Source of the DNA: Acidobacteriota bacterium
Lineage (GTDB): Bacteria; Acidobacteriota; Blastocatellia; Pyrinomonadales; Pyrinomonadaceae
DNA: 64,000 nucleotides
Assembly: GCA_019639115.1 (NCBI GenBank)
Contig: JAHBSM010000003.1
Span: 62,001-126,000, forward strand
Direction: 5' to 3'
Part shown: piece by piece, positions 52,983 through 62,443 of the stretch
How positions within the stretch are numbered: the stretch's first letter is position 1
How the letters are laid out: each line of letters begins with the position of its first letter
Notes under the pieces: model-generated
The model's input: the letters and a program-made list of their open reading frames with translations, nothing else
The model's database searches: none
Told to the model about the DNA's origin: nothing
Made by a program: the position numbers and the translations under genes

Positions 52983-54164
52983 TCAATAGAGGAGATACGG
53001 CTGTCTCGCCGCGGCAAATTCGCTCTCGCCCGCGGCCCATGCCGCTCGGATATCGGCCAACGGAGTGCCGCTCTCTATCTGTCGGCGTATCGAGTCCGAT
53101 CCGCACACGACATCGAACGGATTCTTGTCGAACTCATATTCGTATGCGTCGCGTTTCCATTCGAATTTATCTCGATAGAGGTCGTATGCCGTCTTGACCA
53201 TCGCTATGCCGACGGCGACCGGCGTGAACGCCTCGCGATCGGTGACATGTATCTGCACGCCGCCGCACGTCTGCTCCGCCCACTTTTGGAAGGTCGGCCG
53301 AAAGAAAACGTGGCGAAACCGGACGCCGTCGAAACCAAATGCGTCCAGAGCATCGACCCATTCGTACGGATCTATGAATGGTGCTCCGTTCAGTTCGAAG
53401 GGCTTCGTCGTGCCGCGGCCTTCGCTTAGCTCCGTCCCTTCGATATGTACGGTCGCGGGAAAGGCGACACAGGTATCGACGGTCGGTATGTTCGGCGACG
53501 GCAGGATCCACGGCAGTCCGGTCTGATCGCCCCACATCGTGCGTTCCCATCCTTCCATAGCGATGACCTCGAGTTCGCATCCGATACCAAAATGTTCGTT
53601 GAACATCCAGGCCAATTCACCGATCGTCATCCCGTGTCGCGTCGGCAATTCGAACTGGCCGACGAATGACTTGAACGCATCTTCGGTGATGTTGCCCTCG
53701 ATCGCGACGCCGCCGATCGGATTTGGGCGGTCGCACACGACCACTCGTTTACCGGATCGCTTTGCGGCCCGCATACAGTTCGCCATCGTATAGACGAATG
53801 TGTAGATGCGGCAGCCGACGTCCTGGAGATCGACGACGAATGTGTCGATATCGCGAACCATTTCTTCGGTAGGTTCCCGCGTCTCGCTATACAGAGAATA
53901 TACGGGCAGCCCTGTCCGCGGATCGACCGAGTGATCGGTCTCGATCATATTGTCCTGCACATCACCTCGGATGCCGTGCTGCGGCCCAAATAGCGTCGTC
54001 AGCTGCATCTCGGGATCGGCAAAGAACACGTCCGCTGAATGTGCCAGCGTATCGGGCATCACTGACGCCTGATTGCAGACCAATCCAACACGCTGGCCGC
54101 GAACCGCGTCCATCCGATCGGAAAGCAGCCGCTCGATACCGACTATCACCCGTTCATTTTGCAT
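52983..54164 (-). CDS. namZ: exo-beta-N-acetylmuramidase NamZ-like protein (DUF1343)
   Basis: 393 residues. DUF1343 blocks: VGLVCNQASVMPDTLAHSAD, then TTLFGPQHGIRGDVQDNMIE, then VVDLQDVGCRIYTFVYTMAN and VVCDRPNPIGGVAIEGNITE, with ELSEGRGTTKPFELNGAPFI further on. NamZ of Bacillus releases terminal MurNAc from peptidoglycan fragments (family knowledge). I see no signal peptide in the first residues (MQNERVIVGIERLLSDRMDA), so it may act in the cytoplasm or use another route. It runs straight into the LD-carboxypeptidase gene, supporting a murein-recycling pair. Confidence 0.85.
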   Translation of the reverse strand: MQNERVIVGIERLLSDRMDAVRGQRVGLVCNQASVMPDTLAHSADVFFADPEMQLTTLFGPQHGIRGDVQDNMIETDHSVDPRTGLPVYSLYSETREPTEEMVRDIDTFVVDLQDVGCRIYTFVYTMANCMRAAKRSGKRVVVCDRPNPIGGVAIEGNITEDAFKSFVGQFELPTRHGMTIGELAWMFNEHFGIGCELEVIAMEGWERTMWGDQTGLPWILPSPNIPTVDTCVAFPATVHIEGTELSEGRGTTKPFELNGAPFIDPYEWVDALDAFGFDGVRFRHVFFRPTFQKWAEQTCGGVQIHVTDREAFTPVAVGIAMVKTAYDLYRDKFEWKRDAYEYEFDKNPFDVVCGSDSIRRQIESGTPLADIRAAWAAGESEFAAARQPYLLY

Positions 54165-54175
54165 AGATAAAATAA

Positions 54176-54199
54176 TAGCCCAGGCTCGCGCCCGGGCTA
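54176..54199 (-). terminator. terminator between YegP-like and NamZ-like genes
   Basis: On the minus strand TAGCCC, inner GG/CC pairing, GGGCTA, then TTATTTTATC. It would end the YegP-like transcript before the NamZ-like start at 54164. Confidence 0.6.
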
Positions 54200-54244
54200 A
54201 GTCAAAAGGTCGGACCTAAGCCGCCAAAATAATATTTAGCAACG

Positions 54245-54793
54245 CTATTTCTTAGCGGCCTTCTTTGCCGGGGCTTTCTTTGCCGGAGCTTTCTTAGCAG
54301 GCGCCTTCTTTGCAGGTGCAGCTTTCTTTGCCGGAGCAGCCGCTTTCTTCGCCGGGGCCTTCTTAGCAGGCGCGGCTTTTTTGGCCGGAGCCGCAGCTTT
54401 CTTAGCCGGAGCCTTCTTTGCCGGTGCAGCTTTCTTTGCAGGAGCTGCAGCGGCCGGTTTCGCATCGCCGTCAACTACAGGGGCATCGGCCGCGTGCTTG
54501 CCTACTGACGCGACCCCATTCTCCATCGCCTTGACGGTCTTGTACATTTCGCTCTTGCCGATGATCTCGCCGTTCATTGCTTTCAGTACAAAATACGCCG
54601 AGCCGTCCTTTGCGGTCTTGCGTTCGAAACGCTTGTCATTGCCCGCATTCTTCTTTACGGATGCGACGCCTTTCTTTGCCGACGCGAGCGAATCGTATGC
54701 TTCGCTCGACAGGATCACCTGGCCGTTGCTCGCTTTCAAATTGAAACGATACTTTCCGGTCTTGCCGGCCTTGATCTCAAATTTACCTGGCAT
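54245..54793 (-). CDS. YegP-like tandem DUF1508 protein with histone-H1-like tail
   Basis: About 182 residues from the ATG at 54793 (MPGKFEIKAGKTGKYRFNLK). Two DUF1508 repeats: FNLKASNGQVILSSEAYDSL then ASAKKGVASVKKN, and AYFVLKAMNGEIIGKSEMYK then AMENGVASVGKHA. The C-terminal 75 or so residues are repeats of AAPAKKAPAKK, like the lysine-rich tails of eukaryotic linker histones and bacterial nucleoid proteins. Such a tail should bind DNA or RNA non-specifically. The tail's length is likely to vary between strains. YegP itself has no settled function. Confidence 0.85.
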   Translation of the reverse strand: MPGKFEIKAGKTGKYRFNLKASNGQVILSSEAYDSLASAKKGVASVKKNAGNDKRFERKTAKDGSAYFVLKAMNGEIIGKSEMYKTVKAMENGVASVGKHAADAPVVDGDAKPAAAAPAKKAAPAKKAPAKKAAAPAKKAAPAKKAPAKKAAAPAKKAAPAKKAPAKKAPAKKAPAKKAAKK

Positions 54794-54970
54794 AAGTTTG
54801 TGTCTCCTCAAAGTTCGTAGATTCGATATCGATCAGGTTCCGGCATTCCGCCGAACGCATAGAATATCGCACAGTGCGAAGTTTACCGCAAATTAACAGC
54901 GGCCATTAAGGCAAGAAAAATTAAGGGGTTCTCGACGCAGGTGAACCGCACGCGTGCTTCTGAGATCGCA

Positions 54971-56470
54971 TCATTTGCCCGCTGCCCTTCCGTAAAGCTC
55001 GGTCATCTCAGCGAGCCTGACGACATCGATCTCACCCAGCTGCTCGTCGGTCAGGCGCCAGGCCCAATTGCCCGCGGCGGTCGCAGGCGTGTTCATACGT
55101 GCATCGCTGCCGAGCCCGAGCGGATCCTGGATCGGCGCGATAGCCGTGTCGGCAACCGACGCCCAAACGGCACGGAGCATCTCCCAGTTCATCTGATTGC
55201 CCGATGCTCTGAGATATCGGCGGCAGTGTGCGCGGACGCTGCTTGGTGCCGAGCGGTACCAGCCGAGTGATGTATCGTTATCATGCGTGCCGGTGTAGGC
55301 CACCGTGTTGCGCGAGAAATTATGGGGCAGGTCACGACTCTGCGAATCGCCGCCGAATGCGAACTGAAGCACTCGCATTCCGGGTATTTCCAGATCATCT
55401 CGAAGCAGTTCAACCTCGGGCGTCAGGTCGCCGAGGTCCTCGGCTATCAACCGAAGCTCACCAAGGCGCTCGATCAAACTTCTGAATAGCATCCGGCCCG
55501 GCACTTCGGCCCACGTTCCATTCTCAGCCGTTTCGTCGCCGCCGGGTATCTCCCAATTCCGCACGAATCCGATAAAGTGATCGAGCCGGACCGCATCGAA
55601 CGTTCGCATCGCCGCCGCCACCCGAGCCGTCCACCAATCAAATCGATTCGACGCCATCGCCTCCCAGTCATAGATCGGGTTTCCCCACATCTGCCCGGTC
55701 TTTGAGAAATGGTCCGGCGGCACACCGGCTACGACACGAGCCGTGCCGTCATCGTTCAACTTGAATTCGGACGGGTTGCACCACACGTCAGCCGAATCGT
55801 GAGCGACAAAGATCGGCATATCGCCGAGTATGTATATGCCGTGACGGTTCGCATATTTTCGCAGTGCGGACCACTGTCTGAAAAAGACGAACTGTCGGAA
55901 CCGCACCGCATCCATCCGTCGTGACATTTGTTCACGGAGCCGCGCGACCGCGTCCGCCTCACGCGCTCGTATCGCCGAGGGCCAAGCGGTCCACGGCCGT
56001 CCGTCGAACGTCTCCCGCATAACGATGAACAATGCAAAATCGTCCAGCCACCAGGCGTTCTCGCGAATAAATGCGGCGTATTCGCCGCCGAGTGCCGGAT
56101 TCGCTCCGGACCTGAACGCCTCAAAAGCTTCGTCAAGCATCGCCGACTTTGCTTCGGCCGCCGCCCTGAGGTCACATCGCTCGGGTTGCCCGGCCGCGAC
56201 GCGATACTCGTCCGCCGACGCTATCAATCCGTCTGCATCGAGAGCCTCCGGCGATATCAGCAGTTCGCTTCCCGCAAATGCCGACAGCGACGAATAAGGT
56301 GAGCCGCCCTCGCCGGTTGGCCCGACCGGCAGCGTCTGCCACCATGTCTGCTTTGCCTCGACAAGGATATCGACGAACGTAAAAGCCGCCGGACCGAGAT
56401 CGCCTATTCCGTAAGGGCCGGGCAGCGATGTCGGATGCAGCAGAATTCCGGAAGCACGCGGGAATCTCAT
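54971..56470 (-). CDS. malQ: 4-alpha-glucanotransferase (amylomaltase)
   Basis: About 499 residues from the ATG at 56470 (MRFPRASGILLHPTSLPGPY), the canonical MalQ opening. GH77 features: TWWQTLPVGPTGEGGSPYSS, then ILGDMPIFVAHDSADVWCNP, the nucleophile Asp in AVRLDHFIGFVRNWEIP, the acid/base Glu in RLIAEDLGDLTPEVELLRDD and YTGTHDNDTSLGWY for the third Asp. It moves maltodextrin segments between glucan chains. Length matches the family. No other glycogen genes are adjacent, but sugar-processing genes follow further right. Confidence 0.96.
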   Translation of the reverse strand: MRFPRASGILLHPTSLPGPYGIGDLGPAAFTFVDILVEAKQTWWQTLPVGPTGEGGSPYSSLSAFAGSELLISPEALDADGLIASADEYRVAAGQPERCDLRAAAEAKSAMLDEAFEAFRSGANPALGGEYAAFIRENAWWLDDFALFIVMRETFDGRPWTAWPSAIRAREADAVARLREQMSRRMDAVRFRQFVFFRQWSALRKYANRHGIYILGDMPIFVAHDSADVWCNPSEFKLNDDGTARVVAGVPPDHFSKTGQMWGNPIYDWEAMASNRFDWWTARVAAAMRTFDAVRLDHFIGFVRNWEIPGGDETAENGTWAEVPGRMLFRSLIERLGELRLIAEDLGDLTPEVELLRDDLEIPGMRVLQFAFGGDSQSRDLPHNFSRNTVAYTGTHDNDTSLGWYRSAPSSVRAHCRRYLRASGNQMNWEMLRAVWASVADTAIAPIQDPLGLGSDARMNTPATAAGNWAWRLTDEQLGEIDVVRLAEMTELYGRAAGK

Positions 56471-56535
56471 TGAACTGGATTCTACCCAATTTCGCGCGTC
56501 CTTGCCGACTGGCGAAATCGGTTCGATAAGATAAA

Positions 56536-56787
56536 ATGTCGATTGCTTTGGGACGAAAGATCTACACAAAGCTTGCCTGGCTCAACGAACTGCCGGAATC
56601 GGAGGCTTACTACGTATTCAATGAGTGCAGCGGATCGCCGGCATGGGCTGAAGCTATGGCCGCGGCCCGGCCGTTCCCTATGCTTGAGCAGCTTTATTCG
56701 ACCGCTGCGGCAATGTGGGAAAATCATGGCAACGGAGCCGAATTTGCAGAAATCGGATCTAGGATCGACGCTCTGCTCGAACGATAG
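56536..56787 (+). CDS. OHCU-decarboxylase-like half domain
   Basis: 83 residues. LAWLNELPESEAYYVFNECS then GSPAWAEAMAAARPFPMLEQ and LYSTAAAMWENHGNGAEFAE resemble the N-terminal helices of 2-oxo-4-hydroxy-4-carboxy-5-ureidoimidazoline decarboxylase (pattern LN...F...EHSPWVAERAAAARPF). The usual EHSPW is changed to ECSGSPAW, losing the His, and the HPDLA half is absent. At half the normal length it is probably not an active decarboxylase by itself. It precedes the DUF6986 gene by 6 bp and is likely co-translated. Confidence 0.65.
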   Translation: MSIALGRKIYTKLAWLNELPESEAYYVFNECSGSPAWAEAMAAARPFPMLEQLYSTAAAMWENHGNGAEFAEIGSRIDALLER

Positions 56788-56793
56788 GAACGT

Positions 56794-58107
56794 ATGAACG
56801 AAAGCCTGCTGCCGAACGACTTTGTCGAGAGGATGCTCGATCGGCTTGATCCGGTGCGGCCGCAGCCGCTCGCGGAACATTTGCAGCCCGTCCATGTGAT
56901 GTATGGTGGCGCCGATCTTTTTAAGCCGGATACATTCGACAAGCTCCGAATGCGAGCCCTCCGGATCATGGAACAGAACGTCGGCGACGAAGATTCGTTC
57001 GATGCCGTCTTCGCCACGGGTTCTCTAACGGCCGACGTATATGCCAAAACGGTCAACAAGCTTCGCTCCGAACCGATCGAAGATTACCGGATCGACTTCG
57101 AGGACGGATTCGGCATACGCCCCGACGAAGAAGAGGACGCCGCAGCCCGCTCAGCCGCTTCAGCATTGAGCGAACTCGTCGCAAGCGGCAATGCCGTTCG
57201 GCTTACCGGGATCCGCCCAAAAGCTTTCAATGCAGCAACGCTCGAACGCGGGCTGCGAACGCTCGAGATATTCGTCTCTACGCTTCATGCCGGCCTCGGC
57301 CGCCTCCCCGAAGGATTCGTCATCACGCTTCCTAAGGTCGCGTCGCCCGTGGAACCTGTGATACTTGCCGACACGCTGAATGAGATCGAAGATCGTCTTG
57401 GGATCGAGCGAGGATCGACACCGGTCGAGCTGATGTTCGAGACGCCGGAGTTTCAAGCGGCACCGGACGGCGTTCTTGCATTCAGGCGAATGGTTGATGC
57501 ATGCGGCGGCCGATGCCGGGGAGTTCATTTCGGAGCCTATGATCTACTTGCGTCGCTTGGCGTGTCGGCCGAAAGTCAGCGGCTCGATCATCCGTCGTGC
57601 GTATCGGCCAGAGCCGCAATGCTGACATCGCTCGCGGGTACAGGTGTCTGGCTAAGCGACGGTGCTACGACCGAGATGCCCGTGGGCCGTCACCGAAAAG
57701 CTGACCTGACCGAAGCAGAGACAGCGGAGAACCGAGCCGACGTCGCAAAAGCTCTGCGAGCGCATTACCTTAATTGCCGCCGATCGCTCGTCGAGGGATT
57801 CTATCAGAGCTGGGACCTACACCCGGGCCAGCTCATCGCACGCTACGCCGCGGTCCAGACGTTCTTTATCGAAGGCCGCGACCGCTCGGCCGCACGGCTG
57901 CGTAATTTTATCGATCGCGGCACGCGGGCGACGATGACCGGCTCGACGTTCGACGATGCCGCGACGGGCCAGGGCCTGCTTAATTTCTTTCGCCGCGGGA
58001 TACGGTGCGGCGCCTTCACTAGTGAAGAGGCAACCGGCCTGACCTCCGTCACGGCAGAAGAGTTCGCGGCTGGTTCGTTCGCACACATTCTCGCCCGCCG
58101 AGCTTGA
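56794..58107 (+). CDS. DUF6986 aldolase-like (HpcH/citrate lyase fold) enzyme
   Basis: 437 residues of the pyruvate-kinase-like/aldolase superfamily: HVMYGGADLFKPDTFDKLRM, then YRIDFEDGFGIRPDEEEDAA, then FVITLPKVASPVEPVILADT and ELMFETPEFQ (metal-binding Glu), VHFGAYDLLASLGVS (metal-binding Asp in the family). The DUF6986 group is often found next to purine/ureide breakdown genes in other bacteria (family knowledge, from memory). Here the only such neighbour is the OHCU-like half domain just upstream, so a role in ureide-linked glyoxylate metabolism is an inference. Confidence 0.75.
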   Translation: MNESLLPNDFVERMLDRLDPVRPQPLAEHLQPVHVMYGGADLFKPDTFDKLRMRALRIMEQNVGDEDSFDAVFATGSLTADVYAKTVNKLRSEPIEDYRIDFEDGFGIRPDEEEDAAARSAASALSELVASGNAVRLTGIRPKAFNAATLERGLRTLEIFVSTLHAGLGRLPEGFVITLPKVASPVEPVILADTLNEIEDRLGIERGSTPVELMFETPEFQAAPDGVLAFRRMVDACGGRCRGVHFGAYDLLASLGVSAESQRLDHPSCVSARAAMLTSLAGTGVWLSDGATTEMPVGRHRKADLTEAETAENRADVAKALRAHYLNCRRSLVEGFYQSWDLHPGQLIARYAAVQTFFIEGRDRSAARLRNFIDRGTRATMTGSTFDDAATGQGLLNFFRRGIRCGAFTSEEATGLTSVTAEEFAAGSFAHILARRA

Positions 58108-58122
58108 CGCCCGGGCTGACAC

Positions 58123-59223
58123 TCAGGCTGACACTTCGCAAAAGACCTTGATCGCGCCTTTGGCGGTAGTAAGTTTCTCGAACAGTTCTGCGACATTTTC
58201 GAGTCCTTTTACCGGATGCGTCAGCAGCCGCGATAACCAGTCGCCGTATTCGAGCACGGCGTGGGCCATGTCCTTTACACCCGACTCAAAGTATTCGCGG
58301 TTGGCGTTGACCGTACCGACGATGACCCGGTTGCCGAGCACAAGATCCAGGTTGATCTTGTCCGCAGGCACCTCGACGCGTTTGTCGCCGCCCGTTACGC
58401 TGGACAGTACAAGGACGCCGTTCTTTGCAAGTGCCTCCATAGCTTCGAACGCGATCGGCGAATAGCCGGTCGCCTCGAAAATGATGTCGAACGCGCCGTT
58501 CGCTTCTGCGTAAGCTGCTACGCCGGTCTCCGCTGTCGAAACATATGCGGCACCGATAGCCTCGACCAGGTCCGAATTCATATACGGCTTCGCGGTCCTG
58601 CCGAACGTCACCACTTCGATCCCTCGGAGCCGGAGCACGAGCGTCGCGAGCAGGCCGATCGTACCGGCACCGAGCACGGCGGCTCGACGCGGGCGCCACA
58701 CGCGCAGCCTGCGCTGTATCTCGTAGGCCTGCGTGATCCCTTTCTGCACGACGGTCATAGGTTCGAGCAGCACGCCGACCTCGCGAAGCCCGTCGGGCAC
58801 CTTGACGATGTAGTCAGCATCGTCCACGTAGTATTCGGACAGAAATCCATGCCTCAGATTGATCCCGCGCTCGTAATACGTATCATCGGTCGTCATATCA
58901 TTCGTCCCGATTACGTCGTAGATGCTCGTGCCCGGCCTGCGTACGGTCGCTACGACCAGATCGCCTTTCTTTAGTTCCCACACGTTCGGGCCCGTTTCTT
59001 CGACAATGCCAAAGCCTTCGTGCCCGATCACCAGAAGATCGTCACCCGGCGGCGGCGCACCGTATTCGGCATTGTTTATCTCCTTGTCCGTGCCATCGAC
59101 ACCGACGCGGAGCACCTTTACAAGAACGCCTCGGCCGCCGTCTATATCGTTGACCGAAGGCTTTGGCATTTCGACCAGATGAGCTGAATCCGGGATCCCG
59201 GGCCTTACTGCTATTGCTTTCAT
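58123..59223 (-). CDS. gdh: zinc-dependent glucose 1-dehydrogenase-like enzyme
   Basis: About 366 residues from the ATG at 59223 ([20 protein letters not shown]). Medium-chain dehydrogenase of the archaeal glucose-dehydrogenase branch: [20 protein letters not shown] (the usual catalytic Cys is replaced by Asp, as in that branch), [20 protein letters not shown], structural region [20 protein letters not shown], then [17 protein letters not shown] for NAD(P). It oxidises aldoses to lactones. Last gene of the operon that starts with the GMC oxidoreductase, about 80 bp after the GH63 stop. Confidence 0.84.
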   Translation of the reverse strand: MKAIAVRPGIPDSAHLVEMPKPSVNDIDGGRGVLVKVLRVGVDGTDKEINNAEYGAPPPGDDLLVIGHEGFGIVEETGPNVWELKKGDLVVATVRRPGTSIYDVIGTNDMTTDDTYYERGINLRHGFLSEYYVDDADYIVKVPDGLREVGVLLEPMTVVQKGITQAYEIQRRLRVWRPRRAAVLGAGTIGLLATLVLRLRGIEVVTFGRTAKPYMNSDLVEAIGAAYVSTAETGVAAYAEANGAFDIIFEATGYSPIAFEAMEALAKNGVLVLSSVTGGDKRVEVPADKINLDLVLGNRVIVGTVNANREYFESGVKDMAHAVLEYGDWLSRLLTHPVKGLENVAELFEKLTTAKGAIKVFCEVSA

Positions 59224-59304
59224 ATCGTTATTGCGTGCCTTGCGGCCGCCTCCAGTATTCAACCCGCTGCCGCGGGCGATTATTCCAAAACTTGCGCGGT
59301 CGTC

Positions 59305-61959
59305 TTATTCACCGCTCTGCTGAAGCAGCTTGGCCGCGAGGGCCGTCCATCCGGTCTGATGGCTGGCACCGATGCCCGAGCCATCGTCACCGTGAAAATA
59401 CTCATAAAAGAGGACATGATCGCGAAAGTTCTCGTCTGACTGCTGCTTCTCGCAGGTGCCGAATACGGGCCTGCGGCCATCCGCGTCGCGCAGGAATATA
59501 TGCGACAGCCGCCGCGAGAGTTCCTGTGACACTTCCCAGAGGTTCATCATCCGGCCCGAGCCGGTCGGACATTCGACACGGAGATCGTCGCCGTAGTAGT
59601 AATGGAACTTCTGTAGAGATTCGATCAGCAGATAATTGACCGGGAACCAGATGGGCCCGCGCCAGTTGCTGTTGCCGCCGAAAAGGCCGCTTGACGACTC
59701 AGCCGGTTCATAATCGACGCGGTGTTCCTCGCCGTTGACGTTCAGCACGTATGGATGGTCCTTGTGATACCGCGAAATCGCCCTTATGCCGTGCGCCGAC
59801 AGGAACTCGGTTTCGTCGAGCATATACCTGAGTACGCTCTCGAGCCGGTCGCGATAGGCGACGGCGAGCAGGCGGCGTTCGCCCATGCCGGGCGTCCTCA
59901 TACAGCTCACATTGTCGGTCAGGTCGGGACGGTTATCGATGAACCACTGCATTCGCTTCTTGAAGCCCGGCAGCGCGTCGAGCATCTCGGGTTCGATCGT
60001 CGCCACCGCAAATAGCGGTATCAGGCCGACCATCGACCGAACCTTGAGCGGCATGCTCTCGCCGGTCTCGTGCATATGCAGCACGTCATAGTAGAAACCG
60101 TCCTCGTCGTCCCAGAGCGAGAACTCGTCATCGCCGCGATGATTCATCGCATCGGCGATAAACAGGAAATGCTCCCAGAATTTGCTTGCCACGTCCTCGT
60201 AAACGTCGTCCTCGCGTGACAGCTCGAGAGCGATCGCAAGCATATTGAGGCAATACATTGCCATCCAGCTTGTCCCGTCCGACTGGACAAGACGGCCGCC
60301 GGTCGGAAGCGGTCGCGAACGATCGAAAACGCCTATGTTGTCCAACCCGAGGAATCCGCCTTCGAAAACGTTCTTGCCCTCGGCGTCCTTACGATTGACC
60401 CACCACGTGAAATTGAGCAGCAGCTTTTGGAACACGCGCTCGAGGAATTTTCGGTCGCCGTGCCCGGTCGTTTTCTTGTCGATCTGATAGACCCTAAGTG
60501 TCGCCCACGCGTGAACCGGGGGATTGACATCGCCGAACGCCCACTCATATGCCGGGATCTGGCCGTTGGGATGCATATACCATTCGCGGAGCATCAGCAC
60601 TAGTTGGTCTTTTGCAAACTCCGCATCGACCATCGCAAGCGGTATGCAATGGAACGCCAGATCCCAAGCCGCATACCACGGATATTCCCATTTGTCGGGC
60701 ATCGAGATAACGTCGGAATTAAAAAGGTGGCCCCACTCGCTGTTGCGTCCCGACAGCCTGCTCGCGGGCGGCTTAGGCATCGCCGGGTCGCCAGCCAGCC
60801 AGTCGCGAACGACGTAATGATAGTACTGCTTTGACCAGAGCAGCCCGGCAAAGGCCTGCCGCTGGACGCTTCTCGCATCGGCCGACAACCCCGGTGACGC
60901 TATCGCCGAATAGAACTCATCGGCCTCGGCGATGCGTTCCCGGATCACTTCGTCAAATTTTTCGAACGCTTTGCTTCCGGATCGCGGACGCCGGCCGGAC
61001 ATGTCGTCCGACAACCTGATACGTATCACCGCTTCTGCGCCCGCAGGGACCGATAGGCGGTAGATGCCCGCGGCCTTTGTTCCCTTCCGCGCTGGATCGA
61101 CAGCGTTCATCTCACCGTCTATCACGTATCGGTGAAACGCGTCCTTTACATACCGCGTCGCGTTTGCGGAGCCAAACAGCCGCTCGTTGTTGGTTTCGTT
61201 GTTCGTAATGACGATCTCGGGCTCGCCGTCAAAACTAAGCGTCCTGAACCCTAGCTTTGGATGCTCGATCTCGATCGTGTTCGCCTTGCCCGCTCGCATC
61301 TCGCATTGCGGTTCCGACGCCGTCCACGTCCAAGTGTTCCTGAACCACAGGGTCGGCAGGACACAGATCTCGGCATCGTCGGGGCCGCGGTTTGCAACTG
61401 TGATCCGCGCAAGTATCTCCTCGGGCCCCTGCTTTGCGTATTCTACGAATACGTCGAAATACCGGTCGTCGTCGAAAACGCCTGTGTCCATCAGTTCGAA
61501 CTCGCGTTCAAGCTTTGACCTGTTGCGGTTCTCGTCGATCAGCCGCTGATACGGAAATTCGGCCTGCGGATACTTGTACAGGAATTTCATGTACGAGTGC
61601 GTCGGCGTCGAATCGAGATAATAGTAGAGTTCCTTTACGTCTTCGCCGTGATTGCCCTCGCTGCCCGTCAAGCCAAACAGCCGCTCTTTGAGTATCGGGT
61701 CGCGGCCATTCCAGAGTGCAACGGCGAAGCACAGGTCCTGTCCGCGATTCGAGATGCCGCCGAGTCCGTCCTCGTTCCAGCGATAGGTTCTCGAACGCGC
61801 GTGGTCGTGCGGGAAATAGTCCCAGGCCGCGCCGTCCGCTGAGTAGTCCTCGCGGACCGTTCCCCAAGCTCTCTCGCTTAGGTACGGGCCCCACCGTTTC
61901 CAATGTGTCTCGCGCGAACGGGATTCGGCCAGGCGTTCGTGTTCTGCGGTCGGTGTCAT
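59305..61959 (-). CDS. GH63-like (MGH1-type) glycoside hydrolase
   Basis: 884 residues without a signal peptide, so cytoplasmic. An N-terminal beta-domain (about 1-330, including [40 protein letters not shown]) precedes an (alpha/alpha)6 barrel: [20 protein letters not shown], then [20 protein letters not shown] with the acid Asp, [20 protein letters not shown], and [20 protein letters not shown] late with the second carboxylate region. Relatives include mannosylglycerate and glucosylglycerate hydrolases and alpha-glucosidases. The exact sugar is unknown. It overlaps the YHS gene by 4 bp. Confidence 0.85.
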   Translation of the reverse strand: MTPTAEHERLAESRSRETHWKRWGPYLSERAWGTVREDYSADGAAWDYFPHDHARSRTYRWNEDGLGGISNRGQDLCFAVALWNGRDPILKERLFGLTGSEGNHGEDVKELYYYLDSTPTHSYMKFLYKYPQAEFPYQRLIDENRNRSKLEREFELMDTGVFDDDRYFDVFVEYAKQGPEEILARITVANRGPDDAEICVLPTLWFRNTWTWTASEPQCEMRAGKANTIEIEHPKLGFRTLSFDGEPEIVITNNETNNERLFGSANATRYVKDAFHRYVIDGEMNAVDPARKGTKAAGIYRLSVPAGAEAVIRIRLSDDMSGRRPRSGSKAFEKFDEVIRERIAEADEFYSAIASPGLSADARSVQRQAFAGLLWSKQYYHYVVRDWLAGDPAMPKPPASRLSGRNSEWGHLFNSDVISMPDKWEYPWYAAWDLAFHCIPLAMVDAEFAKDQLVLMLREWYMHPNGQIPAYEWAFGDVNPPVHAWATLRVYQIDKKTTGHGDRKFLERVFQKLLLNFTWWVNRKDAEGKNVFEGGFLGLDNIGVFDRSRPLPTGGRLVQSDGTSWMAMYCLNMLAIALELSREDDVYEDVASKFWEHFLFIADAMNHRGDDEFSLWDDEDGFYYDVLHMHETGESMPLKVRSMVGLIPLFAVATIEPEMLDALPGFKKRMQWFIDNRPDLTDNVSCMRTPGMGERRLLAVAYRDRLESVLRYMLDETEFLSAHGIRAISRYHKDHPYVLNVNGEEHRVDYEPAESSSGLFGGNSNWRGPIWFPVNYLLIESLQKFHYYYGDDLRVECPTGSGRMMNLWEVSQELSRRLSHIFLRDADGRRPVFGTCEKQQSDENFRDHVLFYEYFHGDDGSGIGASHQTGWTALAAKLLQQSGE

Positions 61960-62426
61960 CCTTTATGCTCCGGTCTCTTGGATTGAAACTCCTGCCAGTT
62001 ATGTTCGCCGTCCTTGATGAATTTCTCCTGCTCCTTTTCCCATGCCTCTTTGGCTTTCTGGTTGTAGTTCAGGTAAAGCTTCCCGTCCACGACCTTCCAT
62101 GTGGCCGGATCGCCGTCCGCAGTATAGCCGTGCGAGACCGCGTACGAGCAGTAGCCGCCGAATTGCGGTGCATAGCGTTCGGGTTCGGCACGGAATTTCT
62201 CCAGGTTCTCCTCAGTCGAGAATAGCCATTTTGCTCCGTTCCAGACGTATTCGATCTGAGGCTTGCCCTGTATGGCTGCATTCTCAGCAAAAAAGGACAC
62301 GACATCGTATCCGCGGACAGCGCGGCCGTCTGCGTCCATATTGACGCGGACCACGCCTTCTGTCCTAGCGCAGCCGCTCAGCACACAGGCTACTGCAATT
62401 GTGACCAGTAGTATCAGGTTTTTCAT
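61956..62426 (-). CDS. YHS-domain lipoprotein
   Basis: 156 residues. A lipoprotein signal [20 protein letters not shown] gives the cleavage at LSGC. The remainder is a YHS-type domain: [20 protein letters not shown] then [20 protein letters not shown] and [23 protein letters not shown] domains bind metals in some enzymes, but here the usual metal-ligand Cys pair is reduced to one Cys in GGYCSYAV. The start of the GH63 gene overlaps its stop. Confidence 0.87.
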   Translation of the reverse strand: MKNLILLVTIAVACVLSGCARTEGVVRVNMDADGRAVRGYDVVSFFAENAAIQGKPQIEYVWNGAKWLFSTEENLEKFRAEPERYAPQFGGYCSYAVSHGYTADGDPATWKVVDGKLYLNYNQKAKEAWEKEQEKFIKDGEHNWQEFQSKRPEHKG

Positions 62427-62443
62427 ATTGTTTTTTCCTATTC

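Noticed and set aside
58108..58140. Direct repeat GGCTGACACT between the DUF6986 and dehydrogenase genes as a regulatory site
   Set aside because: It is just two short copies overlapping the C-terminal codons of convergent genes, with no symmetry or T-run.
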